A DNA stretch of 64,000 bases from Clostridia bacterium (GTDB lineage: Bacteria > Bacillota > Clostridia > Oscillospirales > Acutalibacteraceae): the NCBI GenBank assembly GCA_017521425.1, contig JAFXCQ010000024.1, positions 124,001-188,000 on the forward strand, in the 5' to 3' direction. Below are positions 43,235 through 53,047 of the stretch, piece by piece. Position numbers and translations under genes: made by a program. Each line of letters begins with the position of its first letter. Position 1 is the stretch's first letter. The notes beneath the pieces were generated by a model. That model was not told the DNA's origin and did no database searches. It saw nothing but the letters and a program-made list of their open reading frames with translations.

Positions 43235-45798
43235 AAAAACAAGAATTCAATGTAACAGGTATGACCTGTGCGGCGTGCCAGGCAAATGTTGAAAAGACGG
43301 TAAAAAAAATCCCCGGTGTAGAAAGCGTATCTGTTAATCTTTTAAATGAATATATGTCTGTTTCTTACAATGAAAAAGAAGTTACAGATGACAAAATAAT
43401 AAATGCAGTTATTTCTATAGGTTATGGTGCATCATTAAAGAATGAACAAACAGAGGAAAAAAGCACTATTAGAAGTAACTGGGATGAAAGAAAAAAGAAT
43501 GAAAAAGAAAAGCAGAAAGCTATGAAAACAAGGCTTTTTTCTTCTGTTCTTCTTTTAATTCCCTTAATGTATGTTGCTATGGGTGGTATGTTAGGTCTTC
43601 CTTTGCCACAGTTTTTAACAGGCTCTGAAAACGCATTAGTAAATACATTGACACAGTTAATTTTAACTGTACCTGTTATGATAATAAATAAAAAATTCTT
43701 CACATCAGGTTTTAAAGCCTTAAGTCACAAAGCAGCTAATATGGACTCATTAGTTGCTATAGGCTCTTCCGCCGCATTTATTTATGGACTTATTTCATTT
43801 TACTTTATGTGCTATGGTGCAGGTCATAACGATTTCCAGTTAGTTCATAAATATTCACATGAACTTTATTTTGAATCTGCCGCTATGATTTTGACACTTG
43901 TTACAATCGGCAAATATTTAGAAACTAAAAGCAAAGCAAAAACCTCTGATGCATTAGGTAAACTGATTGATTTAGCACCTAAAACTGCCAATGTAATAAG
44001 AAACGGTGCAGAAGTTACTATCCCGGCAGAAGAAGTGAAATCAGGTGACACTTTAATAATTCGTCCCGGGGAAAGCATTCCGGTTGATGGTGTAATTATT
44101 GAAGGTGAAGGCTCCATAGACCAGTCAGCAGTTACCGGTGAGAGTCTGCCTGTAGATAAAGAAAAAGATGACACAGTAATTTGTGCTACAATAAATAAAA
44201 ATGGCACATTTAAAATGGTTGCCACAAAAGTCGGTAATAACACAACTCTTTCACAAATAATTAAATTAGTTGACAATGCAAGTAACACAAAAGCACCTAT
44301 TGCACGACTTGCAGACAAGGTAAGCGGTGTATTTGTTCCGATTGTTATTGGTATCGCGCTTGTTACATTTACAATATGGCTTATAAGCGGTGCTACTATA
44401 GATTTTTCACTTTCAATGGGTATTACGGTTCTTGTTATTTCTTGTCCGTGTGCATTAGGTCTTGCAACACCTGTTGCTATTATGGCAGGTACAGGTAAAG
44501 CAGCAGAAAACGGTATTTTGATAAAATCTGCCGAAGCCCTTGAAAATTTATCATCAGTCGACACTGTAGTTCTTGATAAAACCGGAACTATAACAACCGG
44601 GGAAATGTCGGTTTCTGATATTTTTGTTTTAGATAAAACTTTTACCGAAAAAGAGTTCTTATCATTCGCCTATTCATTAGAAAATGGAAGTGAACACCCT
44701 CTTGCAAATGCAATAAAAGAAAAAGCAAAAAACGAAAATGTTAATTTAAAAACCTCAACAGAATTTTCTGCTGAAATCGGCAAGGGTGTAAGTGCTACAA
44801 TTGATGGTGACTTCTGGTTCTCCGGCAATTACAAATTTATGTTAGAACACGGAATTGCCGAGGGTGAATTCAAAGAAAAAAATGAAGAATTTATGAAGCA
44901 AGGCAAAACAAGTCTTGTTTTTGCAAAAAACAAAAAAGCGATTGGTATAATCGCCATTTCTGATACGGTAAAACCTGAAAGCCAACAGAGTATAGAAGCT
45001 TTGAAAAAACTTGATAAACGAGTTATAATTCTTACAGGTGACAATGCTTCTGCCGCAGAATTTGTAGCAAGTGAAGTTGGTGCTGATGAGTTCATAGCAG
45101 AGGTTTTACCTACAGATAAAGAAAGATATGTAAGAGAATTAAAAGAACAAGGCAAAAAGGTCTGTATGATTGGCGACGGAATCAACGACTCACCTGCTCT
45201 TGTAACCGCAGACGTTGGTATGGCAATTGGTGCGGGTACTGACATTGCAATTGACTCTGCCGATATTGTTCTTATGAAAAACTCCCTGCAGGATGCAGTA
45301 ACCGCTTTCGAGTTAAGTAAGAAAGTTTTAAAAAATATTAAAATGAATCTTTTCTGGGCATTCTTCTATAATGCACTTGGAATACCTGTTGCTGCCGGTG
45401 CATTTTACCCGTTATGGGGATTTAAACTCACACCTATGATTGGTTCACTTGCTATGAGTATGAGTTCTTTCTGTGTTGTTTCAAATGCTTTAAGATTAAG
45501 ATTTTTTAAAACAAAATTTGCTTTTTCTAAGGATGAAAAATCTCAGGAAAAAGAAATTATACAAAATACTGAAAAGGAAGAAGATGTTACTATGACAAAA
45601 ACTATTTTAGTTGAAGGTATGATGTGCAACCACTGTAAAGCACACGTTGAGACTGCTTTAAAAGGTGTTAGAGGTGTGGTTGATGCCGAAGCAAATGTTG
45701 AAAGCAAAACTGCTACTATTACACTTTCAGAAGATATTGATATCAATATCTTAATTGACGCAGTTAAATCTGCCGGATACGAAGCAAAAACAGAATAA
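43231..45798 (+). CDS. copA: Copper-translocating P1B-type ATPase with a C-terminal CopZ-like domain
   Basis: 855 residues. The N-terminal metal-binding domain has GMTCAACQ (10-17). The P-type core has TGES, the transmembrane CPCALG (about 406-411), DKTGT (about 449-453), the HP motif EHPLANA, and GDGINDSPAL. All are diagnostic of Cu+ exporters. After the last membrane span, residues of about 788-855 form a second heavy-metal-associated domain (GMMCNHCKAH) beginning at an internal Met, preceded by a charged linker. That domain looks like a CopZ chaperone fused in frame. It overlaps the GNAT gene by 4 nt. No CopY/CsoR regulator is adjacent. Confidence 0.94.
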   Translation: MKKQEFNVTGMTCAACQANVEKTVKKIPGVESVSVNLLNEYMSVSYNEKEVTDDKIINAVISIGYGASLKNEQTEEKSTIRSNWDERKKNEKEKQKAMKTRLFSSVLLLIPLMYVAMGGMLGLPLPQFLTGSENALVNTLTQLILTVPVMIINKKFFTSGFKALSHKAANMDSLVAIGSSAAFIYGLISFYFMCYGAGHNDFQLVHKYSHELYFESAAMILTLVTIGKYLETKSKAKTSDALGKLIDLAPKTANVIRNGAEVTIPAEEVKSGDTLIIRPGESIPVDGVIIEGEGSIDQSAVTGESLPVDKEKDDTVICATINKNGTFKMVATKVGNNTTLSQIIKLVDNASNTKAPIARLADKVSGVFVPIVIGIALVTFTIWLISGATIDFSLSMGITVLVISCPCALGLATPVAIMAGTGKAAENGILIKSAEALENLSSVDTVVLDKTGTITTGEMSVSDIFVLDKTFTEKEFLSFAYSLENGSEHPLANAIKEKAKNENVNLKTSTEFSAEIGKGVSATIDGDFWFSGNYKFMLEHGIAEGEFKEKNEEFMKQGKTSLVFAKNKKAIGIIAISDTVKPESQQSIEALKKLDKRVIILTGDNASAAEFVASEVGADEFIAEVLPTDKERYVRELKEQGKKVCMIGDGINDSPALVTADVGMAIGAGTDIAIDSADIVLMKNSLQDAVTAFELSKKVLKNIKMNLFWAFFYNALGIPVAAGAFYPLWGFKLTPMIGSLAMSMSSFCVVSNALRLRFFKTKFAFSKDEKSQEKEIIQNTEKEEDVTMTKTILVEGMMCNHCKAHVETALKGVRGVVDAEANVESKTATITLSEDIDINILIDAVKSAGYEAKTE

Positions 45799-45815
45799 TT
45801 ATGAGGTAAAACAAA

Positions 45816-46301
45816 ATGAAAAAGACGATAATCGCAGTTATTGTTGCGGTACTTGTAGTTGCAATTGGTGCTACAGGAATTTTCCTTTTTACTGCAACTG
45901 AATCAAAACAATTAAACACTGAAAATTTAAGCACCTATTACGATGTAAAGGTAGAAATTACAGATTATGTTCAGGGTGAAAAGGCAAGTGAGCTTTTAGG
46001 AATACTTGCAACTTACGAACCATCTACTGCCAAGATTCACATTACAGTTACTCCTAAAGATGATATTACTTGTGATGGTGGTGAACTTCTTTACACTTTT
46101 ACTGATAATTTTTGGAAAACAACTGATAGTAACAACAGCATAAAAGTACCTTTAAATACAGAAGGTGTTACTGAAGTTTATATTGATATTGAATCAGACT
46201 TAAAACTTTCGCAGGTAAATTCACCGGATTTAAGCGAAATTGAATTCAATACAGTTTATGGTACTGTTACTTATAAAAAATTTTTTAATAAGTTAGGTTA
46301 A
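45816..46301 (+). CDS. Membrane-anchored hypothetical protein
   Basis: 161 residues. It has a single N-terminal membrane segment (TIIAVIVAVLVVAIGATGIFLF, preceded by KK) and an extracellular beta-rich domain of about 130 residues (YYDVKVEITDYV, AKIHITVTPKDDI, VYIDIESDL). No family is recognised. GAGGT lies upstream of the ATG. It follows copA by 17 bp and shares its terminator, so it may work in the copper stress response, but no metal-binding Met/His/Cys cluster is seen. Confidence 0.75.
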   Translation: MKKTIIAVIVAVLVVAIGATGIFLFTATESKQLNTENLSTYYDVKVEITDYVQGEKASELLGILATYEPSTAKIHITVTPKDDITCDGGELLYTFTDNFWKTTDSNNSIKVPLNTEGVTEVYIDIESDLKLSQVNSPDLSEIEFNTVYGTVTYKKFFNKLG

Positions 46302-46306
46302 AATAA

Positions 46307-46347
46307 ACAACCATTGAAGCAAATTACTTCAATGGTTGTATTTTTTT
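46307..46347. terminator. Bidirectional terminator between the copA unit and cheD
   Basis: A perfect 13-bp stem (ACAACCATTGAAG and its complement), a 7-nt loop, then TATTTTTTT on the plus strand. On the minus strand it lies directly after cheD and ends the flagellar operon. Confidence 0.9.
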
Positions 46348-46834
46348 AATATACCCACTCGCCACGGAGTGCAGCTTTAATTTTCATTTCGCCGTTAGCA
46401 GAGTCAAAAAACTGTGTTCTACCGTAATCCTTACCGCAATCCTCTGCTAAAATCGGAATGCGAAGTTGTTTTAAAGTTTCTTTAACCGCTACAATATTTC
46501 TTTCACCAATAGATGAAAGTGATGTGTTATTAAATCCGGGGAACATCTGAGCACCACCCGCGATTTTTGCTTTTAATCTGAATTTGTTAGCACCTAACTG
46601 TTCCATCTTTTTAATTAAATCAGGAATTGCAGTATCCGCAAACTTCCAAATTTCTTTGCCCTGTGGGTTAAAGCCTTCGCTTGTAGGCAACATAATATGT
46701 GAAAGTCCTGCAACCTTGACAGATTCATCATAAAGGCAAATACCTATACAAGAGCCTAATGCGTATGTAACAAGAATATCGCCATCTTTAGCAACATTCA
46801 AATCAGATATACCCACAACTATATTTTGACTCAT
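46346..46834 (-). CDS. cheD: Chemoreceptor glutamine deamidase CheD
   Basis: 162 residues. The catalytic Cys/His pair is in LGSCIGICLYD (about 28-38) and LSHIMLP (about 46-52), with GGAQMFP and ERN later, all typical of CheD. It deamidates receptor Gln residues and forms a complex with CheC in Firmicutes chemotaxis. Its ATG overlaps the cheC stop (ATGA), so the pair is coupled. It is the last gene of the flagellar operon. Confidence 0.94.
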   Translation of the reverse strand: MSQNIVVGISDLNVAKDGDILVTYALGSCIGICLYDESVKVAGLSHIMLPTSEGFNPQGKEIWKFADTAIPDLIKKMEQLGANKFRLKAKIAGGAQMFPGFNNTSLSSIGERNIVAVKETLKQLRIPILAEDCGKDYGRTQFFDSANGEMKIKAALRGEWVY

Positions 46835-47451
46835 ATATCTCCTAACCCCAGACTTTCCATAATTTTCTTAAGAGAGTCAACATCAGGAATCAAAATAATT
46901 TGTGATGATGCGGCATCTTCTTTATCAAGCTCATCTTTAATAAAGATAATCTTGTCACTTATATTTGCATAATAAATTGCAGGTAAACTTAAAATTGAAC
47001 CTACCATATCAACTGAAAGCTCAGGTGGTGAAATTTCAATTGCAAGACCTGTGAGTTCCGCAATAGCATTTACATAAGAAGCGGCAATAATGTTACCTAC
47101 CTCTTTAATTGCAGACTGACTCATTTCATCAAGGTCAAAGTTGTCTTCAATATCCATACCTAAAAGATTTGTTAAAAGAATCTTTACAAAAGGCTTATGA
47201 ATAAGGAACATTATCATACCTGAAACATCACCTGTAAGTGACATTAAAATACCTGCAAGTACATTTTCAGGACCACCTAAATTATTAACAACCTCGTTGT
47301 AATCAAGAATATTGATTTGTGGAACATTCATATCAATTGGTCTGTCGAGCATTGATGATAATGCAGATGCTGCGTGACCTGAACCGATATTACCAATTTC
47401 TTTTAATGCATCAAACTGCATTTCGTTTAATTCGTAATTTTCAAATGCCAT
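46831..47451 (-). CDS. cheC: CheY-P phosphatase CheC
   Basis: 206 residues. Two copies of the CheC phosphatase motif are present: ALKEIGNIGSGHAASAL (about 15-31) and AIKEVGNIIAASYVNA (about 114-129), each with the E-x2-N pattern. CheC removes phosphate from CheY-P and is stimulated by CheD. GGAGAT lies upstream of the ATG. It lies 2 bp after the FlgF/FlgG-type gene and overlaps cheD. Confidence 0.93.
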   Translation of the reverse strand: MAFENYELNEMQFDALKEIGNIGSGHAASALSSMLDRPIDMNVPQINILDYNEVVNNLGGPENVLAGILMSLTGDVSGMIMFLIHKPFVKILLTNLLGMDIEDNFDLDEMSQSAIKEVGNIIAASYVNAIAELTGLAIEISPPELSVDMVGSILSLPAIYYANISDKIIFIKDELDKEDAASSQIILIPDVDSLKKIMESLGLGDI

Positions 47452-47453
47452 AA

Positions 47454-48185
47454 TTATCTCCTAAGTCCGTTTATAGTCTGTTGATTTTCCTCAGCAACCG
47501 AAACAACTCTTGCTGATAATTGATATGCTCTTTGCATTGTTATCATTTCAACCATTTCTTCTGAAAGAACTGTACCTGATTGCTCAAGTGCATATTGAAT
47601 GATTTTACCATCGTTATTATCTACTGCAACTGCTTCACCACTTTTTTGTGAAACTGCAAAAAGATTATCATTTACAGGTGTTAAATAATTTTCATTTGCA
47701 AATGTAAAAAGACCTATTTGATTTGTTAAGTTAGTTGTGTCAAAGTTGTTTGTACCCTCTTGCTTCTGAAGTACAATTCTCTGTCCATTTTTATCGAGTA
47801 CGAAACCGCCACTTTGTGTTACCAAATAACCTGTTTCGCCAACTAAACCTATATTGAAATTACCTGCTCTTGTGTAACCTACTACACCATCCTGCTCAAT
47901 TGCAAATAAAGCATCACTTGTAATTGCAAAATCCAAAGGATAGTTAGTTGGTATTAAAGAGCCTTGTGTGAAATTTGTATCGTTAATTTCTGCCTTTATA
48001 CCGTGACCTTTTTCAGGGTCGGTTGGTGTATTTACATACATTTCATCATAAATAAGTGACTGGAATGAAACATTCTGTGGTTTATAACCCGCTGTGCTTA
48101 CGTTAGCAACATTATTTGCTAAATTATCCATACCCTTTTGTGCTGCAAGCAAACCACTTGCACCTGCATAAAAAGCTGTTCTCAT
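47454..48185 (-). CDS. Flagellar hook-basal body protein (FlhP/FlgF-like)
   Basis: 243 residues. The N-terminal rod motif FYAGASGLLAAQKGMDNLANNVANVSTAGYK and the C-terminal EEMVEMITMQRAYQLSARVV define the FlgF/FlgG rod family. It lies next to a second member of the same family, as with flhO-flhP in Bacillus; which is FlgF and which FlgG cannot be told by position alone. The product is exported by the flagellar type III system and forms the distal rod. GGAAGG precedes the ATG. Confidence 0.88.
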   Translation of the reverse strand: MRTAFYAGASGLLAAQKGMDNLANNVANVSTAGYKPQNVSFQSLIYDEMYVNTPTDPEKGHGIKAEINDTNFTQGSLIPTNYPLDFAITSDALFAIEQDGVVGYTRAGNFNIGLVGETGYLVTQSGGFVLDKNGQRIVLQKQEGTNNFDTTNLTNQIGLFTFANENYLTPVNDNLFAVSQKSGEAVAVDNNDGKIIQYALEQSGTVLSEEMVEMITMQRAYQLSARVVSVAEENQQTINGLRR

Positions 48186-48207
48186 AGTTTTACCTTCCTT
48201 TCACCTA

Positions 48208-48963
48208 TTATACTGATGCTATTTTAGAAGAAGCATTCTGATCCATCTGGTCAATTATCTGAATTGCAGAAGAGTAAAGTTGGAAAGACCTTTGTGCTTC
48301 AATAAGTTTTGTAAGTTCTGTGTTGATATCAACATTCGAAGATTCTAATGAACCCTGAAGCACTGTATAGCCCTCTGATGCTATCAAGTCACCCGCGTTC
48401 TGAACTAAAAATGCAGAATTTTCAATTTTTTCAGCTCTGATACCTTCCGCCGGTTTATTTATAAGAAGAGTATCAATATAAGTACCGTTTGCAGATGTAA
48501 CTGCACCATCAGGGTTTACTTTAAATCCACTTTCGCCTATATAAATCTCACCGTTCTGACCTAACACTCTGCCGACACCGTTAAGAACTAAATAGCCCTG
48601 TTCGTCAAGGTCGAAGTTACCATTTTTGGTAATTGCCAACTGACCATCAGGAGTACGGATATTAAAGAAGCCATCACCATTTATAGCCATATCAAGTTCT
48701 CTGTTTGTCTGCTCAATAATACCTGGGTCCATAATTGTATGAATATCCTGAATAATAGATGAAACCTGACCGACACCGTCACCTAAAACATCTGGCTGAC
48801 CATTTTCCATTCTTACCATCAATTCCATTTCAAAAGCAGAGGTTTCAACTCTGTCTGTTTTGTAGCCTGGTGTTTTTACATTAGTAATATTGTTACCAAG
48901 AACATCTATTTCATTTTGTCTTGTAAGGATTCCCGAAGCGAGAGTATAGAAACCTGAATACAT
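48208..48963 (-). CDS. Flagellar basal-body rod protein (FlhO/FlgG-like)
   Basis: 251 residues. FYTLASGILTRQNEIDVLGNNITNVKTPGYK at the N-terminus and the C-terminal ELTKLIEAQRSFQLYSSAIQ are the paired coiled-coil motifs of axial rod proteins, with a DMAINGDGFFNI-type FlgG block (about 90-101). It follows sigma-D and precedes the second rod gene with a 22-bp gap. GGAGG lies upstream of the ATG. Confidence 0.88.
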   Translation of the reverse strand: MYSGFYTLASGILTRQNEIDVLGNNITNVKTPGYKTDRVETSAFEMELMVRMENGQPDVLGDGVGQVSSIIQDIHTIMDPGIIEQTNRELDMAINGDGFFNIRTPDGQLAITKNGNFDLDEQGYLVLNGVGRVLGQNGEIYIGESGFKVNPDGAVTSANGTYIDTLLINKPAEGIRAEKIENSAFLVQNAGDLIASEGYTVLQGSLESSNVDINTELTKLIEAQRSFQLYSSAIQIIDQMDQNASSKIASV

Positions 48964-49001
48964 AAGTTTTCCTCCGTTATTTATGATAAAAAGAATAAAT
49001 C

Positions 49002-49784
49002 TTAATCACATCTATATTCTTTCATTTTTTCATATAGTTTGTCAAGTGCTTTTTTACGAATTTGTGAAACTCTTTGTTGAGAAATATCTAAAACTTCACC
49101 AATTTCTCTTAAATTTAAGTTTTCGTAATAATAAAGTGAAATAACTTGTTTTTCTTTTGGGTCTAAACAGTCAATTGCTTTTGCAAGCTCACCACGAAGC
49201 TCGTTTTCCAACAGGTCATTGTCAACATGGGATTTCGAGTTATCCATCGACTTTTCTATAACGCCTTCCCATGCTTGCTCAATCATTTCTTCAAAAGAAA
49301 TAGTATCTACCGAAGCAATTTCTACTATTCTCTGGCTTAACTGTTGCTCAGTTATACCTAAATACTCAGCAAGTTCTGCATCGGTTGGCTCACGAAGAAG
49401 TTTTTGTTCTAAATATTTTCTACCCTGAGAAATTTTATTTTGTGCATCCCATGCTCTGTTGGTAAGCCAATTTTGTTTTCTCATATATTTTAAAATTGAA
49501 CCACGAATAGCAAGATAACTGAAGGTGTCAAAGCTTGCTCCTCTTGTCGGGTCATAACGTTCTAAACAATCTATTAAAGCAATTACACCCTGATTAAAGA
49601 AATCTTCAAAAGGTATGTTTGATAACAATACAGAACGCATACTGTAAATAGCTAAGTTTACAAGGTTCAAATAGTGCATGACAAGTTTGTTTCTTAATTC
49701 AACACTACCTGTTGCTTTAAATTCGCTCATTACTTTTTCGGGATTATCTAATTTTACTTCTTTAATAGCAAAAGATTCGCTCAT
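49002..49784 (-). CDS. fliA: RNA polymerase sigma factor for flagellar genes (SigD/FliA)
   Basis: 260 residues. Region 2 (NLVNLAIYSM, FEDFFNQGVIALIDCLERYDPTRGASFDTFSYLAIRGSILKYMRK), region 3 (REPTDAELAEYLGI) and region 4 (LDPKEKQVISLYYYENLNLREIGEVLDISQQRVSQIRKKALDKL) all match sigma-28. It directs late flagellar promoters. The start is ATG 49784 with AAGGGGTG upstream rather than the GTG at 49796. flhA lies directly upstream; flhF and flhG, which normally intervene in Firmicutes, are absent. Confidence 0.93.
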   Translation of the reverse strand: MSESFAIKEVKLDNPEKVMSEFKATGSVELRNKLVMHYLNLVNLAIYSMRSVLLSNIPFEDFFNQGVIALIDCLERYDPTRGASFDTFSYLAIRGSILKYMRKQNWLTNRAWDAQNKISQGRKYLEQKLLREPTDAELAEYLGITEQQLSQRIVEIASVDTISFEEMIEQAWEGVIEKSMDNSKSHVDNDLLENELRGELAKAIDCLDPKEKQVISLYYYENLNLREIGEVLDISQQRVSQIRKKALDKLYEKMKEYRCD

Positions 49785-49817
49785 AATTGTTATCACCCCT
49801 TTTCATACTAATTTAAA

Positions 49818-51899
49818 CTACACATTCATTGTCATAAGTGTAATAGTGCCAAGAGATTGAATTTGTACTGATGTATCAATATCATTAAATGATAAAACAG
49901 TAATATCAGGATAAAATTGGTCAAGTAACTTTTTGAAATATATTCTTACAACAGGTGAAGTAATAATAATAGGCTCCTGAACAAGCTTTTTCATCTGATT
50001 TATCTGCTCTGTTGTACTTGTAACAATTTTCTGAATTATATCTGGCTCAAGTGCTAAATAAGCACCGCCTTCAATTTTCTTAATACTCTTTATAATCAAA
50101 TCTTCAATTTCAGAATCAAGGCTTACAACCTTTAATTGACCTGCAATTGAGAATTTGTGTGTAATTGTTCTTCTTAATGCCTGTCTTACATATTCTGTAA
50201 GCATATCGTGGTCTTTAACATTAGGCGCATAGTCCGCGAGAGTTTCTAAAATAGTTTCCATATCTAAAATCGGAATACCTTCTCTTAAAAGGTTTCTTAA
50301 AACTCTCTGGAGCTCGTTAAGAGAAACAATAGCAGGAACTGTATCTTCAACAATACTTTCGTTGCTCTGTTTAAGATTTTCAATCATTCTCTTAACTTCC
50401 TGTCTGCTGAGAAGCTCGCTTGCGTGTCTTCTTATAACCTCAGACAAGTGTGTAACCATAACAGAGGTCGGGTCAATAAGTGTATAACCTGCAATTTCCG
50501 CTTTGATTTTTTTATCATCACTAATCCATTTTGCTGGCATACCAAATGCAGGTTCAACTGTTTCAATACCATCAACATCATTTTCAGGTGTTTCTGCAGG
50601 AACAAGTCCTAAATAGTGGTCAAGTAAAACCTCACCAACTGCAACGGATTCACCTTTGAGTTTAATCTCATATTGGTTAGGGTTGAGTTGTGAACTATCT
50701 TTAAGACGGATAGCAGGTATAACCATACCCATTTCGTCTGCAAAATGCTTTCTTAACATAACTACACGGTCAAGGAAGTTACCACCGCTACTCTCGTCAA
50801 CAATCGGTAAAAGACTGTAACCAACCTCGACACAGATTGCATCGACATTCAAGAGATTATAAACATTGTCGAGATTTTTGTAGTAGCTTACTTCGCTTGT
50901 AACCTCTTGTGTAGTTGGTAAATCGCCAAGCTCTCCTGCATCTGCTCCCACAGGTTGTGATTTTTTAAGAAGCATAATTCCTAATACAATAAGCATTATA
51001 GAAATTATTATTGTCTGAAGTACAGGGAAACCTATAAGTGTAAGGAATGGTAAAACCACACCAGCTATAAGTAAAACAAACGGTTGATTTGAGAATTGCT
51101 TTAAAACATCCGAGTTAAGGTCTGCTTCAGATGAAGAACGAGTAACAACAAGACCTGTTGCCATTGAAATCAAAAGTGACGGAATCTGGCTCATAAGACC
51201 GTCGCCTACTGTTGAAATTGAGTAGGTTTGAATAATAGTCATAAAGTCGCCTTCGCCATTTATAAGACCAACAACAATACCACCAATTAAGTTTATCAAG
51301 GTAACTATAATAGAAATAATAGCATCACCTTTAACAAACTTGGTAGCACCGTCCATAGCTCCGAAGAAGTCTGCTTCTCTCTGGATTTTAGAACGTCTTT
51401 CTCTTGCCTGTTCTTCTGTAATAAGACCTGAGCTTAAGTCTGCATCAATTGCCATTTGTTTACCTGGCAAAGCATCAAGTGTAAATCTTGCAGAAACTTC
51501 AGCAACACGCTCGGCACCTTTGGTAATAACAATAAACTGAACTAAAACTAAAATTAAGAATATAATAAGACCTACAACAATGTTGCCCTGAATAACGAAT
51601 TCACCGAAGGTTTTAACAACTTCACCAGCGTAACCACTGTTTGTAAGGATTGACCTTGTAGAAGAAATGTTAAGGCTCAATCTGTAAACCGTTGTAACAA
51701 GTAATAGTGACGGGAAAATTGCAAACTCAAGGGTTTCCTTAATGTACATTGTTATAAACAAAATAACTAAAGAAATAGTAAGGTTAAGTATAAACATAAA
51801 GTCAAGAATTGCTGTAGGGAGCGGAATAATAAGAAGTGAAACGACCGCAACCATCAAGAGTGCAACTGAACTTGTTTTAAGTCTTGATTTTATATTCAT
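49818..51899 (-). CDS. flhA: Flagellar type III export protein FlhA
   Basis: 693 residues. The N-terminal half has eight or so membrane segments with the FHIPEP-type conserved loop RFTLDALPGKQMAIDADL (about 145-165) and ARERRSKIQREADFFGAMDGA. The C-terminal cytosolic half forms the export gate ring. AAGGAGG precedes the ATG. It follows flhB by 20 bp and is followed by fliA. Confidence 0.96.
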   Translation of the reverse strand: MNIKSRLKTSSVALLMVAVVSLLIIPLPTAILDFMFILNLTISLVILFITMYIKETLEFAIFPSLLLVTTVYRLSLNISSTRSILTNSGYAGEVVKTFGEFVIQGNIVVGLIIFLILVLVQFIVITKGAERVAEVSARFTLDALPGKQMAIDADLSSGLITEEQARERRSKIQREADFFGAMDGATKFVKGDAIISIIVTLINLIGGIVVGLINGEGDFMTIIQTYSISTVGDGLMSQIPSLLISMATGLVVTRSSSEADLNSDVLKQFSNQPFVLLIAGVVLPFLTLIGFPVLQTIIISIMLIVLGIMLLKKSQPVGADAGELGDLPTTQEVTSEVSYYKNLDNVYNLLNVDAICVEVGYSLLPIVDESSGGNFLDRVVMLRKHFADEMGMVIPAIRLKDSSQLNPNQYEIKLKGESVAVGEVLLDHYLGLVPAETPENDVDGIETVEPAFGMPAKWISDDKKIKAEIAGYTLIDPTSVMVTHLSEVIRRHASELLSRQEVKRMIENLKQSNESIVEDTVPAIVSLNELQRVLRNLLREGIPILDMETILETLADYAPNVKDHDMLTEYVRQALRRTITHKFSIAGQLKVVSLDSEIEDLIIKSIKKIEGGAYLALEPDIIQKIVTSTTEQINQMKKLVQEPIIITSPVVRIYFKKLLDQFYPDITVLSFNDIDTSVQIQSLGTITLMTMNV

Positions 51900-51919
51900 T
51901 TAACTAACCTCCTTTTCCT

Positions 51920-52993
51920 TTATTTTTTTGTGGTCTTTTTGTTTTTATCTTTAAGGTTATAAACGAATGCTAATATTTTAGCAATTGCTTTGTAGAATTC
52001 TTCGGGGATTTCGTCACCGACTTCTACTGCATCATATAAAGCCCTTGCAAGTGGTCTGTCTTCAGTAACATAAACATCATTTTCTTCTGCTACCTTAACA
52101 ATTCTTAAAGCCAATTGGTCCATACCTTTTGCAACCACTCTTGGTGCTCTGTCTTTATCTCTGTCAAATTTAAGGGCTACTGCAAAGTGAGTAGGGTTAC
52201 GGATAACAACATCTGCTTCAGGAACATTCTGCATCATTCTCTGACGAGAGCGTTGCTGTTGCAACTGTCTTTGTCTACCCTTAATTTGCGGGTTACCTTC
52301 AATTTGTTTATATTCGTCTTTAATTTCCTGCTTACTCATCTTCATATTCTTTTCGTAGTCCCACCATTGATACAGGTAGTCAGCTGCTGCTAAAAATACG
52401 AAAGCAATACCAGACTTTAATACAACATCCATTATAATTTCGCCTGTTCTGTTTATAGCATTAACGGGTGCCATATCTATAAGCATAGGTAAAGTAGTAA
52501 CTTCATCTATAAGAACTGTATAAACCATATAAAGCAAGACAATAATCTTGATAAGTGATTTAAGTAGTTCAACTACCGCTCTTATGGAGAACATCTTTTT
52601 TATGCCATTGAGCGGATTTATTCTGCTGAATTTTGGAGCAAATGCCTTTGTTGAAAAAAGCATTTTTGTCTGTGCCATAGTAACTATAACTGCAACTAAA
52701 ACAGAAATTGCTACTAATGGCATTGCGGTTTTTAAAAATACTAAACCTAAATCTGTAAATGTTGTGGAAATATCAGAAGCTAAAAAGACTTCTTTAGTAC
52801 CTGCTAAAGAAATATATCTTCTTAATAAATCCTGTACATTGTTAAAAATTGACGGTGCAAAAATTTTAAGCCCATAAAACGATGCAATAAGCGAAACAGC
52901 TGTAACAGCATCCCTACTCAGAAAGACATTACCTTTCTTTCGTTCGTCTTTTCGCTTTTTGGGCGTCGCTTTCTCGGTTTTCTCACCTGCCAT
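51920..52993 (-). CDS. flhB: Flagellar type III export switch protein FlhB
   Basis: 357 residues. A basic N-terminus (GEKTEKATPKKRKDERKKGNV), four membrane segments and the autocleavage motif NPTHFAVAL (about 265-273) are present, as required for the switch from hook to filament export. The C-terminus ends in a poly-Lys tail. It follows fliR with 54 bp between; GGTGG is a weak SD. Confidence 0.96.
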   Translation of the reverse strand: MAGEKTEKATPKKRKDERKKGNVFLSRDAVTAVSLIASFYGLKIFAPSIFNNVQDLLRRYISLAGTKEVFLASDISTTFTDLGLVFLKTAMPLVAISVLVAVIVTMAQTKMLFSTKAFAPKFSRINPLNGIKKMFSIRAVVELLKSLIKIIVLLYMVYTVLIDEVTTLPMLIDMAPVNAINRTGEIIMDVVLKSGIAFVFLAAADYLYQWWDYEKNMKMSKQEIKDEYKQIEGNPQIKGRQRQLQQQRSRQRMMQNVPEADVVIRNPTHFAVALKFDRDKDRAPRVVAKGMDQLALRIVKVAEENDVYVTEDRPLARALYDAVEVGDEIPEEFYKAIAKILAFVYNLKDKNKKTTKK

Positions 52994-53047
52994 TTTTTAA
53001 CCACCACTTTTCACAGTAAGAATAATTTGAGTGATTTCACCCTGAAA

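Noticed and set aside
43866..44564. 232-codon minus-strand reading frame
   Set aside because: It is antisense to the copA core and only reflects the codon bias of that gene.
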